Assembly (NCBI RefSeq): GCF_040182365.1
Contig: NZ_CP144460.1
Location: forward strand, 1,240,001 to 1,304,000
DNA: 64,000 nucleotides
Source of the DNA: Xanthomonas sp. 10-10
GTDB lineage: Bacteria > Pseudomonadota > Gammaproteobacteria > Xanthomonadales > Xanthomonadaceae
Direction of reading: 5' to 3'
The stretch's first letter is position 1. Each line of letters begins with the position of its first letter. Shown in pieces: positions 7,649-15,861 of this stretch. The translations under genes and the position numbers were made by a program. Below the pieces are notes generated by a model. The model was not told the DNA's origin. It made no database searches and saw nothing but the letters and a program-made list of their open reading frames with translations.

Positions 7649-9555
7649 GCCAGCAGCCCGTCGATCACGGTGAAGAATTCCGCTACATCGAGCGGTTTGG
7701 TCAGATACGCACGCACGCCTTGATTTCCGACGCGCGCCAGGGTGGCGGTGGTGGCATCGGCGCTGATCACCACCACCGGCACCTGTGCCGTGGCCGGCTG
7801 CGCCTGCAGCTCGCGCAGCAGTTCTTCGCCGTTGCCATCGCTCAGGTGCAGGTCCAGCAGGATCAGATCCGGAACGCCCTGCTGCAGCAGCTCGCGTGCC
7901 TGCGCCAGGCTGGCGGCTTCGAGCAAATGCCACTGCGGGCGACGCTCGGTGAGGGTGCGGATCAGCGCCTGGTTGGACGGGTTGTCTTCGATGCTCAGCA
8001 GCCGGCACACCCCGCTGCCGCTGGTGCTGGGGGGCAGCAGGGTGCGCGCCGGCTCGCTGCGCTGCGGCTCGCCCTGCGGCAGCGCGATCCAGAAGCGTGC
8101 GCCATCGCGGCTGCTGTCCACGCCGATCTGCCCACCCATCGCCTCGATCAGGCGCTTGCTCAACGCCAGGCCCAGACCGGTACCCTCCACGGCCGACCGC
8201 TCGGCGCCCAGTCGCTCGAACGGTGTGAACAGGCGCTCGATCTGCGCCGGCGTCAGCCCCGTGCCCTGGTCGGCCACGGTGATACGCACCTGTTCGCCAT
8301 CTGCCTGTGCGGTGACCTGCACCTGGCCTCCGGGGCGATTGAACTTGACCGCGTTCGACAGCAGATTCAGCAGCACCTGACGCAACCGCTGCGCGTCGGC
8401 GCGGACCGTCCATGGCCCGTCGATGGCGGCCGGCTGCAGCGCGATGCCGTACCTGTCGGCATCCGGCGCGATCAGGCCCAGCGCCTCGTGCACGGCTGCG
8501 CGCACCGCGATGGGTTCCGGGCTCAGATCCAGTTGATCGGCCTCGATCCGCGCGATGTCCAGCAGCTCGGTGATCAGCCCCAGCAGGTGCCGGCCGGCGC
8601 CCAGGATGTGCTGCAGATGGCGGCGGGGACCGGGCTCGGGCAGGTCCATTTCCAGTACCTGCGCATAGCCCAGGATCGCATTGAGCGGTGTGCGCAGTTC
8701 ATGGCTGCTGCGCGAGAGGAATTCGGTTTTTGCGCGGTTGGCGGTTTCCGCCTCGCGCCGTGCCAGCTGCGCTTCGGCCGCACGTGCGGCCAGCAGCTCG
8801 CTGGCCTGCGCTAGGCGTTGACCGACCTGGCCCAATTCATCGCCGGCACGCGGCTGCGGTGCCAGCGGCAGGCCTTCGCCCAGTCGGTCGGCGTTGGCCG
8901 CCAGGGTGCGCAGCCGCCCGGACAAGGCCGAGGCGAACCACGCTACCGCGAACACCGCGCCCAGGCCACCGAGCATGGCCGCACTCAGGGTGATGATGAG
9001 ATTGCGCTGACGCAAGCCCTGCGCCTTGGCGGTGCGCACCTGCAATTGCGCGGTTTCGTAATTGCGCAGCTCGCGCAGCTCGGCACGCAGGATGTCGAGC
9101 TTGTACTTGCCGTCCCAGAGCTGGCGGATCTCTTCCTCGCGGCTCAGATCCGGGGCCAGCAAGCGGCGCCAACCCTGCATTTTTTCCGCAAACAACGGCT
9201 TGATGCGCGCAAACCGCTGCGCCTGCCCCGGGTCGGTGATGCGTTGCGACAGGCGCTCGGCCACGCGTTGCAGCCGCGGTTCGGCATCGCGGTACGGGGT
9301 GAGGAATTCGTCGCGGCGCACCAGCCGGTAGCCGCGCACGCCGGCCGCGGTTTCGGCCAACAACGCATGCGCTTCGTACAGGTCGCTCAACACTTCCAGC
9401 GTCTGGCGCACGTCGTTTTCGGCGGCGATGTTCTGCCGCTCCACGCTGTAGATCGCCATCAGCGCCACCGCCAGCAACAGCAGCGGCAGGGTCACCACCG
9501 CCAGACTCTTGCGGGTGATCGGCCAATCGTTCCAACGCACTGCCAATGCATTCAT
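7645..9555 (-). CDS. Hybrid sensor histidine kinase with CHASE3-like sensor
   Basis: The 636-residue membrane kinase has a TM helix at about 17-37, a helical periplasmic region (38-182) resembling CHASE3, a second TM at about 184-211 and a HAMP-like linker. A HisKA domain carries the phospho-acceptor His285 in SSHELRTPLNAIL. A HATPase domain follows, with LLNLLSNAVKF, DQGTGL and GTGLGLALSK boxes. A C-terminal receiver has Asp568 in LILLDLHLSDGNG and a TKPLD lysine. No extra PAS or GAF domain is present. Genes overlap by 4 bp on both sides, so the LuxR-type protein, this kinase and the lone REC protein are made from one message. The signal is unknown. Confidence 0.93.
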   Translation of the reverse strand: MNALAVRWNDWPITRKSLAVVTLPLLLLAVALMAIYSVERQNIAAENDVRQTLEVLSDLYEAHALLAETAAGVRGYRLVRRDEFLTPYRDAEPRLQRVAERLSQRITDPGQAQRFARIKPLFAEKMQGWRRLLAPDLSREEEIRQLWDGKYKLDILRAELRELRNYETAQLQVRTAKAQGLRQRNLIITLSAAMLGGLGAVFAVAWFASALSGRLRTLAANADRLGEGLPLAPQPRAGDELGQVGQRLAQASELLAARAAEAQLARREAETANRAKTEFLSRSSHELRTPLNAILGYAQVLEMDLPEPGPRRHLQHILGAGRHLLGLITELLDIARIEADQLDLSPEPIAVRAAVHEALGLIAPDADRYGIALQPAAIDGPWTVRADAQRLRQVLLNLLSNAVKFNRPGGQVQVTAQADGEQVRITVADQGTGLTPAQIERLFTPFERLGAERSAVEGTGLGLALSKRLIEAMGGQIGVDSSRDGARFWIALPQGEPQRSEPARTLLPPSTSGSGVCRLLSIEDNPSNQALIRTLTERRPQWHLLEAASLAQARELLQQGVPDLILLDLHLSDGNGEELLRELQAQPATAQVPVVVISADATTATLARVGNQGVRAYLTKPLDVAEFFTVIDGLLA

Positions 9556-10259
9556 AGCGCGAGTCCGGCTTGGACCGCGTACACCGCGGCCTGGGTGCGA
9601 TCTTTTACCTCAAGTTTCTGCAGGATTCGCTCCACATGCACTTTCACGGTGCCGGGAGAAATCCCCAGTTCAGCTGCCAGGGTGGCGTTGGTGAGCCCGC
9701 GCGGCAGCAGCGACAGCACCTGTTTTTCGCGCTTGCTCAGCGCGCTGAGGCGGTCGTCCTGTATCGGTTTGCGCCGACGCGTGGCGATCGGCTTGGCCGG
9801 TTCGGCCACCATCGCCGGCAACAACAGCGCGAAGGCCTGCAGCGCCTGCACGTCGTCGTTGCCGGGCGCGGGGCGGTTGTCGTGCCAGGCCACGCAGAGC
9901 ATGCCGTGGGTCGTGCCCATCGCATGGATCGGCACCTTGGCTTCGCGCATGTCGCTGGGGCGTGGCGGCATCAGCCAGGCCGCTTCGTGGCCATCGCCGG
10001 CTGCACTGGCACCGGGCGGCAGTGCGCGTCCGCGGCTGGCCAGCACCTGCGCGCGCGGCCCGCGCTGCGCCAGCACGGCGCCGTGTTCCAGGCCCAGCAA
10101 CAACAGCACGCGGCCAAGCACCGCATCGCAGGCGTGCTCGGGCGTGTGCGCCTGACGCAGGGCCACGGCCGCCTCCCATAACGCCTGCCAGCGCGCGCTA
10201 TCGGAAGCCTCGCGCCGCAAGCTCAGACGCCAATCGCCAGCATTGGTAGGGGTTTCCAT
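9552..10259 (-). CDS. LuxR-type transcriptional regulator with GAF-like N-terminus
   Basis: The 235-residue protein has a GAF-like N-terminal sensory region (about 20-150) and a C-terminal GerE/LuxR helix-turn-helix: LSKREKQVLSLLPRGLTN, then ISPGTVKVHVERIL at about 195-215. There is no receiver domain, so it is not a classical NarL response regulator. It may bind a small ligand or be controlled through protein contacts. It is the first gene of the operon with the kinase and REC protein. It is divergent from the SnoaL-like gene; a palindrome lies between them at 10281-10298 and could be its target. Confidence 0.88.
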   Translation of the reverse strand: METPTNAGDWRLSLRREASDSARWQALWEAAVALRQAHTPEHACDAVLGRVLLLLGLEHGAVLAQRGPRAQVLASRGRALPPGASAAGDGHEAAWLMPPRPSDMREAKVPIHAMGTTHGMLCVAWHDNRPAPGNDDVQALQAFALLLPAMVAEPAKPIATRRRKPIQDDRLSALSKREKQVLSLLPRGLTNATLAAELGISPGTVKVHVERILQKLEVKDRTQAAVYAVQAGLAL

Positions 10260-10280
10260 GGATTCGCTCTAGGCCGATCA

Positions 10281-10298
10281 GCATATTTGAGTATATGC
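10281..10298. promoter_or_regulatory. Palindrome between LuxR-type regulator and SnoaL-like gene
   Basis: GCATAT-N6-ATATGC is an exact 6-bp inverted repeat in an AT-rich stretch, 21 bp upstream of the LuxR-type start and about 87 bp upstream of the divergent secreted protein. Position and symmetry suggest an operator for a dimeric regulator, most simply the adjacent LuxR-type protein. This is inference. Confidence 0.45.
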
Positions 10299-10384
10299 CA
10301 CTCGGCAGAATTGTTGGGGTCGCTCGATTTCGATACTGAGCTCGCCCGCTGAGGCACCCCACCACAACCCAACGGAGATTTCCC

Positions 10385-10900
10385 ATGCGTCGCACTCTGT
10401 CCTCTTTGGTTCTGGCTCTGGCTGCCACCCCGGCGCTGGCCGGCGGCGTCATGCACTACGCCGACAAGGCCACGCTGCCGGCTGGCGGCGAAGAGCGTGA
10501 AGTCGCTGCGCTGTTCGACACCTGGAACGCCGCGCTGGCCACGGGCAACCCGCACAAGGTGGCCGATCTGTATGCGCCCGATGGCGTGCTGCTGCCGACC
10601 GTGTCCAACGAAGTACGCGCCTCGCGCCAGCAGATCGAAAAGTACTTCGAGATGTTCCTGACCAAAAAGCCTCAGGGCGTGGTCAATTACCGCACCGTGC
10701 GCGTGCTCGATGACGACAGCGCGGTGGATGCCGGTGTGTACACCTTCACGCTGACCGACAAGGACGGTAAGAAGAGCGATGTGCAGGCGCGCTACACCTT
10801 CGTCTACGAAAAGCGCGACGGCAAGTGGCTGATCATCAACCACCACAGCTCGGCGATGCCGGAAGTGGACACGCGCGCGGCGGTCGCCAAGACCAAGTAA
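10385..10900 (+). CDS. Secreted SnoaL/DUF4440-like protein
   Basis: The 171-residue protein has a typical Sec signal peptide (MRRTLSSLVLALAATPALAG, cleavage near residue 20). It then has an alpha+beta cone domain of the NTF2/SnoaL superfamily, close to proteins annotated SgcJ/EcaC or CaMKII-association-like: EVAALFDTWNAALATGNP..., then YTFVYEKRDGKWLIINHHSSA. Members bind small ligands or oligomerise; no enzymatic activity can be assigned. It is expected in the periplasm or outside the cell. A GGAG-type ribosome binding site precedes the ATG. It is divergently transcribed from the LuxR/kinase/REC operon and could be a target of it. Confidence 0.82.
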   Translation: MRRTLSSLVLALAATPALAGGVMHYADKATLPAGGEEREVAALFDTWNAALATGNPHKVADLYAPDGVLLPTVSNEVRASRQQIEKYFEMFLTKKPQGVVNYRTVRVLDDDSAVDAGVYTFTLTDKDGKKSDVQARYTFVYEKRDGKWLIINHHSSAMPEVDTRAAVAKTK

Positions 10901-10920
10901 GCGCCGCATCGGCGACGGGT

Positions 10921-10956
10921 GCCGGCCGGGCAGGCTTGAAAGCTGCCGCGGCCGGC
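10921..10956 (+). terminator. Hairpin between SnoaL-like gene and msrA
   Basis: A GC-rich inverted repeat (GCCGGCC ... GGCCGGC, with inner GGCAG/CTGCC) starts 20 bp after the SnoaL-like stop codon. It lacks a T-tract, so it is either a weak terminator or an mRNA 3'-end stabiliser. Confidence 0.4.
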
Positions 10957-10996
10957 GCCATCCAGCAGGCAATCCTCACGATTGCGGAGTTGCACC

Positions 10997-11647
10997 ATGC
11001 TGGGAATCGGCGCCTTCAAACAACGTATGCCACGTCCGGGCGAGGCACTGCCTGGCCGCGAGCAAGCGCTGCCGTTGCATAACACGCACCTGATCAACGG
11101 TCACCCGTTGCGCGGGGAATTTACCGGCCTGGCCCAGGTGCAATTCGGGCTTGGTTGCTTCTGGGGCGCGGAACGCAAGTTCTGGAACGTGCCGGGGGTG
11201 TACACCACCGCGGTGGGTTATGCCGGCGGTGAGACACCCAATGCGACCTACTCCGAAGTGTGTTCGGGACAGACCGGCCATACCGAAGCGGTGTTGGTGG
11301 TGTACGACGAAGCGTCGGTGTCGTTCGCACAGTTGTTGCGCACGTTCTGGGAAAGCCACGACCCCACCCAGGGCATGCAGCAGGGCAACGATGTCGGCAC
11401 ACAGTACCGCTCGGCCATCTACTGCACGACGCAGGCGCAATACGACGCGGCACTCGCCAGCCGCGACGCCTATCAGCAGCAGCTGGATGCTGCAGGGTAT
11501 GGCGCAATCACCACGGAGATCCGTTTCCCGGCGCCGACGTTCTACTACGCCGAAGACGATCACCAGCAGTATCTCGCCAAGCACCCCAATGGCTATTGCG
11601 GGCTTGGCGGCACGGGAGTGAGCTGCCCGATCGGGCTGGATGCCTGA
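10997..11647 (+). CDS. msrA: Peptide methionine sulfoxide reductase A
   Basis: MsrA reduces methionine-S-sulfoxide in oxidised proteins. The 216-residue protein carries the catalytic motif GCFWGAE, with Cys54 as nucleophile, and the conserved [14 protein letters not shown] and [18 protein letters not shown] segments. The ending [12 protein letters not shown] contains a candidate resolving cysteine. Residues 1-45 form the N-terminal extension common in proteobacterial MsrA. There is no signal peptide, so it is cytosolic. I chose the ATG at 10997, preceded by GCGGAG; an in-frame start five codons upstream is possible. It fits the window's other oxidative-stress genes but is not adjacent to them. 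Confidence 0.95.
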   Translation: MLGIGAFKQRMPRPGEALPGREQALPLHNTHLINGHPLRGEFTGLAQVQFGLGCFWGAERKFWNVPGVYTTAVGYAGGETPNATYSEVCSGQTGHTEAVLVVYDEASVSFAQLLRTFWESHDPTQGMQQGNDVGTQYRSAIYCTTQAQYDAALASRDAYQQQLDAAGYGAITTEIRFPAPTFYYAEDDHQQYLAKHPNGYCGLGGTGVSCPIGLDA

Positions 11648-11774
11648 CGGAAAGGCGGGCCGGATTGAAACGCTGCCAACCACGTGATCGTGGCAGCGCG
11701 CCGATGGCCAATAGTGACCGGCAGCGTTATCACGATCAGGCAGCGCATGGGAGTGCATGCCAGGCAACTTGAAT

Positions 11775-11808
11775 GGCTACGTCGGAGACGACGTGGCCAT
11801 CTTTTTTT
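11775..11808 (+). terminator. Rho-independent terminator downstream of msrA
   Basis: A 9-bp stem (11775-11783 with 11790-11798, one G-T pair) and a 6-nt loop are followed by ATC and seven Ts, a canonical intrinsic terminator on the plus strand. It lies 128 bp after the msrA stop. An additional 8-bp hairpin (CGCTGCCA/TGGCAGCG, 11671-11698) lies closer to the gene. The 332-bp stretch to the next gene otherwise holds only the small repeat at 11855-11910. Confidence 0.85.
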
Positions 11809-11854
11809 GCGGCGTGCGCCAGACGCGCCGCCGCCGCGTGTGGCTGAGCAACGC

Positions 11855-11910
11855 ACCGGTGCAATTGCGGTCAATCACGACAGCCAATCACGACAGCCAA
11901 CCGGTGCAAT
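11855..11910. repeat. Small nested direct repeats
   Basis: Two adjacent copies of CAATCACGACAGC (11872-11884, 11885-11897) are enclosed by two direct copies of ACCGGTGCAAT (11855-11865, 11900-11910). The tract is in non-coding DNA beyond the 3' end of the PfpI-like gene. It looks like a local slippage duplication; copy number may vary between strains. Confidence 0.8.
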
Positions 11911-11979
11911 GAATCGGTGCGGCGAATCACTGCATCCGGTAGCGCAGCAAATGCGCCAGGTGTGCCTGCATCCGTTGGA

Positions 11980-12549
11980 TCAGACAAATTCGCCGGCAAA
12001 CATGCCGCGCAGCTGCGTAAGCATGTCGGTACGTTCGGGATGCAGCAAGCGCATGCAGGCCAGCGCAAAGCCGACCGGGCTGGTGCCTGGCGCAGTAATC
12101 ACGCTGTCGGCGGTGACGACTTTTTCGTGGCGATACTGCGCGGCACCGGCATACGGCACCACATGTTCCTGCAAAAATGCCAACGCGTTGCTGGTATGGG
12201 CACGGTTGTCGAGCAGGCCGGCATAGGCCAGCGCGATGGTGGCGCCGCAGATCGCAGCGACCGGGCGCTGGTGCTGCACGCGCTCCACCAATAGCCCGCT
12301 CAAGCCCGGAATCTCGCCCGCCTGCCAGCGCTCGCTGCCGGGCAGGATCCATAGGTCGGCATCCAGCGGCGCCAGATCCGAGAGCGCAAATTCCGGGGTG
12401 ATGCGCAGACCGCCGATGGACTGCACCGGCTGGCCATCGATGCTGGCAATGGCCACCTGGTCGCCAAACCATTCGCGCGCCGCTGGCAGCACCACGCCGA
12501 TTTCCCAATCGGCCACGCCGTCGACCATCACCACTGCAATGTTTGCCAT
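11980..12549 (-). CDS. DJ-1/PfpI family protein
   Basis: The 189-residue protein has the class I glutamine amidotransferase-like fold of DJ-1/PfpI proteins. The N-terminal strand is followed by DGVADWEIGV, and the nucleophile elbow is AAICGAT, with cysteine near residue 100. Glyoxalase, deglycase, chaperone and peptidase activities are known in the family; the sequence does not tell which applies. It has no signal peptide. It appears monocistronic, with its promoter in the region right of 12549. Confidence 0.88.
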   Translation of the reverse strand: MANIAVVMVDGVADWEIGVVLPAAREWFGDQVAIASIDGQPVQSIGGLRITPEFALSDLAPLDADLWILPGSERWQAGEIPGLSGLLVERVQHQRPVAAICGATIALAYAGLLDNRAHTSNALAFLQEHVVPYAGAAQYRHEKVVTADSVITAPGTSPVGFALACMRLLHPERTDMLTQLRGMFAGEFV

Positions 12550-12907
12550 TGTCCGTTACGCCAGTTGAGGTATCCGGATTCTAGGCAGTGCGCGTGCGGC
12601 GATTGTAAGCAAGGTGTGGAGATGCGCAGGGAGCGGGCGGCAGCGCGACCGGGTTCATCGGCCAGCCGAGCGGCTGCCTGCGAGATAGGCGGGATAGCAG
12701 ACGGTGGCCGCCATGTGCAAGGCACGCAGTGTGGATCGGATCCGTCGCGTTACCTGCGTTACCTCAACAGACAGCGTGTGCCGGCGCCGGGGAAGCGCGC
12801 CGAGCAGCGGTATCGACCTGCAAGCGGTGCATCGGATGCGCGGGCGGTGGTGCGAGCAGGATGAAAAAACGCTGTGCTGCGATCCTCGCTGCACTCCCGA
12901 ACACGAC
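12550..12907. other. Intergenic region without a supported gene
   Basis: This stretch separates the PfpI-like gene from the transaldolase terminator. Open frames such as 12655-12921 on minus are Arg/Ser/Cys-rich and show no domain or signal sequence. I see no convincing RNA gene. The promoter of the PfpI-like gene is expected near 12570-12600. Confidence 0.5.
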
Positions 12908-12935
12908 AACGCCCGCAGCATCGGCTGCGGGCGTT
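12908..12935 (-). terminator. Hairpin terminator after tal
   Basis: A perfect 12-bp stem (AACGCCCGCAGC paired with GCTGCGGGCGTT) closed by a 4-nt ATCG loop sits 27 bp beyond the transaldolase stop. Outer CACGAC/GTCGTG bases extend the pairing. The minus-strand tail is only weakly T-rich. The plus-strand tail has TTTT, so it might work in both directions. Confidence 0.75.
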
Positions 12936-12962
12936 GGTGGTCGTGCTTTTACGTCAGGACGA

Positions 12963-13931
12963 TCAGCCGGCGAGCTTATCGGCGATGGTCTTGCGCAGGG
13001 CTTGCAGGTCCTTGGCAAAGGTGTCGATGCCGCCGGCAAGCTTTTCGGTGGCCATCGGGTCGGCGGCCAGGTCGGTGGCGAAGCTGTCGCTGTTGATCGG
13101 GGTGATCTGCGCGTTGTCGGCAGCCGCTGGCGAGAGCTTGCGCGGCAACTGCCCGTGTTCGGCATCCAGCTTTTCCAGCAGGTCCGGCGAGATGGTCAGG
13201 CGGTCGCAGCCGGCCAGCGCTTCGATCTGCGCGGTGGAGCGGAACGAGGCGCCCATCACAACGGTGGACGAGCCGCGCCGCTTGAATTCGTTATAGACGG
13301 TGCGCACGAACACCACGCCCGGATCTTCGTCGATGCTGGCCGGGGTCTGGCCCTGGGCGACGTAGTAATCCAGGATGCGGCCGACGAACGGGGAAATCAG
13401 GAACACGCCGGCTTCTGCGCAGGCCAGCGCCTGGGAGCGATTGAAGATCAGCGTGAGGTTGCAGTCGATGCCTTCGCGCTGCAGCTGACGGGCGGCTTCG
13501 ATGCCTTCCCAGGTGGCGGCAATCTTGATCAGGATCTTGTCTTTGGACACGCCACGCTCGGCGTACATCGCGATGAACTTGCGCGCCTTGGCGATGGTGG
13601 CCTGGGTGTCGTGCGCCAGGTCGGCGTCCACTTCGGTGGAGACGCGGCCCGGCACCAGTTCGGCCAGCTTGACGCCCACGCCGATGGTCAGGCGGTCGGC
13701 GACCTCGTTGACGGTGGCGGTGCGGTCTTCGCCACCGTGCTCGCGGCCCCAGGCCAGTTCGCGCTCGATCAGATCGGCATAGACCGGCAGGTCCAGCGCC
13801 TTTTTGACCAGGGTAGGATTGGTGGTGCAGTCGACCGGCTTCAGTCGCTTGATGGCGTCGTAATCGCCGGTGTCGGCAACGACCACGGACAGGTCGCGCA
13901 GTTGGGCAAGCTTGGAGGGGGATGCAGTCAT
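12963..13931 (-). CDS. tal: Transaldolase
   Basis: Transaldolase moves a dihydroxyacetone unit between sugar phosphates in the non-oxidative pentose phosphate pathway. The 322-residue protein matches the TalB subfamily: [10 protein letters not shown] near residue 35, the Schiff-base Lys136 in [11 protein letters not shown], and [12 protein letters not shown]. Length is normal. The ATG ends at 13931. It is followed by a clear hairpin terminator and seems to be transcribed alone or with the Rnk-like gene 53 bp upstream, which lies on the same strand. Confidence 0.95.
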   Translation of the reverse strand: MTASPSKLAQLRDLSVVVADTGDYDAIKRLKPVDCTTNPTLVKKALDLPVYADLIERELAWGREHGGEDRTATVNEVADRLTIGVGVKLAELVPGRVSTEVDADLAHDTQATIAKARKFIAMYAERGVSKDKILIKIAATWEGIEAARQLQREGIDCNLTLIFNRSQALACAEAGVFLISPFVGRILDYYVAQGQTPASIDEDPGVVFVRTVYNEFKRRGSSTVVMGASFRSTAQIEALAGCDRLTISPDLLEKLDAEHGQLPRKLSPAAADNAQITPINSDSFATDLAADPMATEKLAGGIDTFAKDLQALRKTIADKLAG

Positions 13932-13984
13932 GCGGGTTCTCTCGAATCGTGGAACGGGTCGTGGATAGGACGCAGCGCGCTACG

Positions 13985-14425
13985 TTAGCGCGCCGCGCGC
14001 TGGAAGTCGCCCGCGGCAGCGGGTTGATCGTGCACGGCAGTCACGCGCAGGCGCAGGTCGCGCCCGTCGGGCGTGCGCCAGTCGATGCTCTGGCCGACCG
14101 ACAGGCCAAGCAGCGCACTGCCGACCGGCGCCAGCACCGAGATGCGGCTGTGCTGGACATCGGCCTCATGCGGGTACACGAGGGTAAGCGTATGCCGTTC
14201 GCCGTGCAGCTGGTCTTCGCATTCGATGCGCGAGTGCATGGTGACGACATCGCCGGGAATCTGGTCGGGCGGCAGCACGCGTGCGCGGCCCAGTTCGTCG
14301 CTCAGCGCAGTGGCGGCGGGATGTTTGTTGAACGCGGGGGAATCGAGCAAGGCCTCAAGACGTGCGAGGTCGTGGCTGGAGACAAGGATCGATGGCGGCA
14401 AGCCGCTGTGATGTTGCGAAGTCAT
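13985..14425 (-). CDS. rnk: Rnk/GreA-type nucleoside diphosphate kinase regulator
   Basis: The 146-residue protein has the C-terminal FKBP-like domain of GreA/GreB factors (VVTMHSRIECED, HTLTLVYPHEAD, ISVLAPVGSALLGL, IDWRTPDGR). Its short N-terminal helical segment resembles Rnk rather than a long GreA coiled coil. Rnk binds RNA polymerase near the secondary channel and influences nucleoside triphosphate pools. I start at the ATG ending at 14425, which is preceded by AGGAGAG at good spacing. The open frame continues upstream without domain content. It is on the same strand as tal, 53 bp upstream. Confidence 0.8.
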   Translation of the reverse strand: MTSQHHSGLPPSILVSSHDLARLEALLDSPAFNKHPAATALSDELGRARVLPPDQIPGDVVTMHSRIECEDQLHGERHTLTLVYPHEADVQHSRISVLAPVGSALLGLSVGQSIDWRTPDGRDLRLRVTAVHDQPAAAGDFQRAAR

Positions 14426-14795
14426 GGCACTCTCCTGACGAATACGGCTCGCCAACACGGCAAGCGGAATCGACAAGATGAGGGCACCGTCGGCCGATCC
14501 CAATACATCCTGCCCGGCGCAACACTGCGACTGACTTGCGAAGGTCGAAGCGTTTTTTCAGGGCGCCGGGATTAGCGCGTCGATCAAGCGAGCGCTGCGA
14601 CAGAGGCCCAGGGCACAGATGGCAGGAGCAAATGCCTGCGCATCTAAGCCGCCAGATGGAAGCAGCCGCACGGATGAATCTGCAGCGTTGGAAAAACAGC
14701 GGTGCAAGAAGAACAAAAGGCGCCGCTTCCGCGCCGCCATTGTTTGTCATCTACAAATGTCGCCAAAAGCGACCACAGCCGTGGAAACGCTTTGA
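14426..14795. other. Region between oxyR and the Rnk-like gene, no supported gene
   Basis: In other Xanthomonas a small gene called orfX has been described downstream of oxyR in the ahpF-oxyR transcript (from memory). Here the best minus-strand frame is 14558-14740 (60 residues). It lacks a convincing ribosome binding site or recognisable domain, so I do not annotate it. The rnk promoter should lie near 14440-14520. Confidence 0.45.
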
Positions 14796-14828
14796 CGATT
14801 CCCGATTCCCGATTCCCGATTCCCGAAT
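14796..14828 (-). repeat. (GGGAATC)4 array directly after oxyR
   Basis: On the minus strand, two bases past the oxyR stop codon, four GGG runs (complements of 14801-14803, 14808-14810, 14815-14817 and 14822-14824) are separated by AATC. This is a canonical G3N4 four-repeat G-quadruplex pattern in the oxyR mRNA 3' end. (GGGAATC)n repeats are, as I recall, enriched in Xanthomonas and form quadruplexes in vitro. Confidence 0.9.
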
Positions 14829-14829
14829 C

Positions 14830-15771
14830 CTAAGCCGCAACCGCCTTGGGACCCGTCACAGGCTGCTCCAGCGTGAACAGGCTGTCCGGCAGTTCCTTGA
14901 ACAACTGCGACAGCTGCTCCAGGAAGGCGGTCATCGCCGAGCTGCGACGCCAGGCCATGGCAATGCGGCGGCTGGGTTGTTTGTCTTCGCGGAAGCGGAT
15001 CAGGCGGATGTTTTCCGAGCGGGCAACCGGCGGCTTGACTGCCAGCAGCGGCAGCAGGGTGACGCCGACATTGGCAGCCACCATCTGACGCAGGGTTTCC
15101 AGGCTGGTGGCCTGGAATTCCGACTTCTCCAACGCTCCTGCCAGATGGCAGACATCCAGCGCCTGTTCGCGCAGGCAGTGGCCGTCTTCCAGCAGCAACA
15201 GGCGCTGTTCGGACAGATCGTCCAGCGTCATGCTGTCGTGGCGCGCCAACGGATGGCCTTCCGGCACCGCCAGCACGAAGGGCTCCTCGAACAGGAACTC
15301 GGCATGCAACTGGTCGTCCTGCAACGGCATCGCCAGCAGCGCCGCATCCAGGCGTCCCTCGCGCAACTGGTGCATCAGCCGGTCGCTTTTTTCCTCGATC
15401 AACAGCAACTCCAGGCGCGGGAAACGCTCGCGGATGCGCGGCACCACATGCGGCAACAGATACGGCGCCAGGGTGGGGAAGATGCCCAGCCGCACCGTGC
15501 CTGCTTCCGGGTCCTGGCTGCGCCGTGCGGCTTCCTTCATCTGTTCCACCTCGGCCACGATGCCGCGCGCACGCATCGCCGCTTCGCGGCCGGCCGGGGT
15601 CAGCATCACCTTGCGCGGGGCGCGCTCCACCAGCGGCACACCCAGCTCGTCCTCGAGTTTCTTGATCTGGGTGGACAGTGTCGGCTGACTGACAAAACAC
15701 GCCGTCGCGGCGCGGCCGAAATGCTTGTGGTCAGCCAGGGCTACCAGATATTTCAGGTCACGCAGATTCAT
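14830..15771 (-). CDS. oxyR: Hydrogen-peroxide-sensing LysR regulator OxyR
   Basis: The 313-residue LysR-type regulator has its N-terminal helix-turn-helix (FGRAATACFVSQPTLSTQIK, about 18-37) and a LysR substrate domain. Cys199 and Cys208, in GHCLREQALDVCH, are at the same numbers as the redox pair of E. coli OxyR, so it should form a disulfide on oxidation by peroxide and activate ahpC/ahpF and catalase genes. It lies 90 bp downstream of ahpF on the same strand, the arrangement known in Xanthomonas. A G-quadruplex-like array follows its stop codon. Confidence 0.96.
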   Translation of the reverse strand: MNLRDLKYLVALADHKHFGRAATACFVSQPTLSTQIKKLEDELGVPLVERAPRKVMLTPAGREAAMRARGIVAEVEQMKEAARRSQDPEAGTVRLGIFPTLAPYLLPHVVPRIRERFPRLELLLIEEKSDRLMHQLREGRLDAALLAMPLQDDQLHAEFLFEEPFVLAVPEGHPLARHDSMTLDDLSEQRLLLLEDGHCLREQALDVCHLAGALEKSEFQATSLETLRQMVAANVGVTLLPLLAVKPPVARSENIRLIRFREDKQPSRRIAMAWRRSSAMTAFLEQLSQLFKELPDSLFTLEQPVTGPKAVAA

Positions 15772-15861
15772 GTGCAGCAGCCCTCAAGGCGGTGACGGTT
15801 AACGACTGACGTGCGATGCAGCTTAGCGCCCGGCATGGCCGGGCGATGGCTGCGGTTGCGC

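Noticed and set aside
7184..8413. Apparent long N-terminal extension of the REC-only protein
   Set aside because: The extra 255 residues are an alternative frame of the kinase gene. The ATGA overlap at 7645-7648 gives a natural start.
11872..11897. Possible CRISPR-like repeat
   Set aside because: Only two directly adjacent 13-bp copies without spacers; it is a small tandem duplication.
14558..14740. Candidate orfX downstream of oxyR (60 residues, minus)
   Set aside because: The position fits the small orfX reported after oxyR in Xanthomonas (from memory), but there is no good ribosome binding site or recognisable sequence, so I do not call it.
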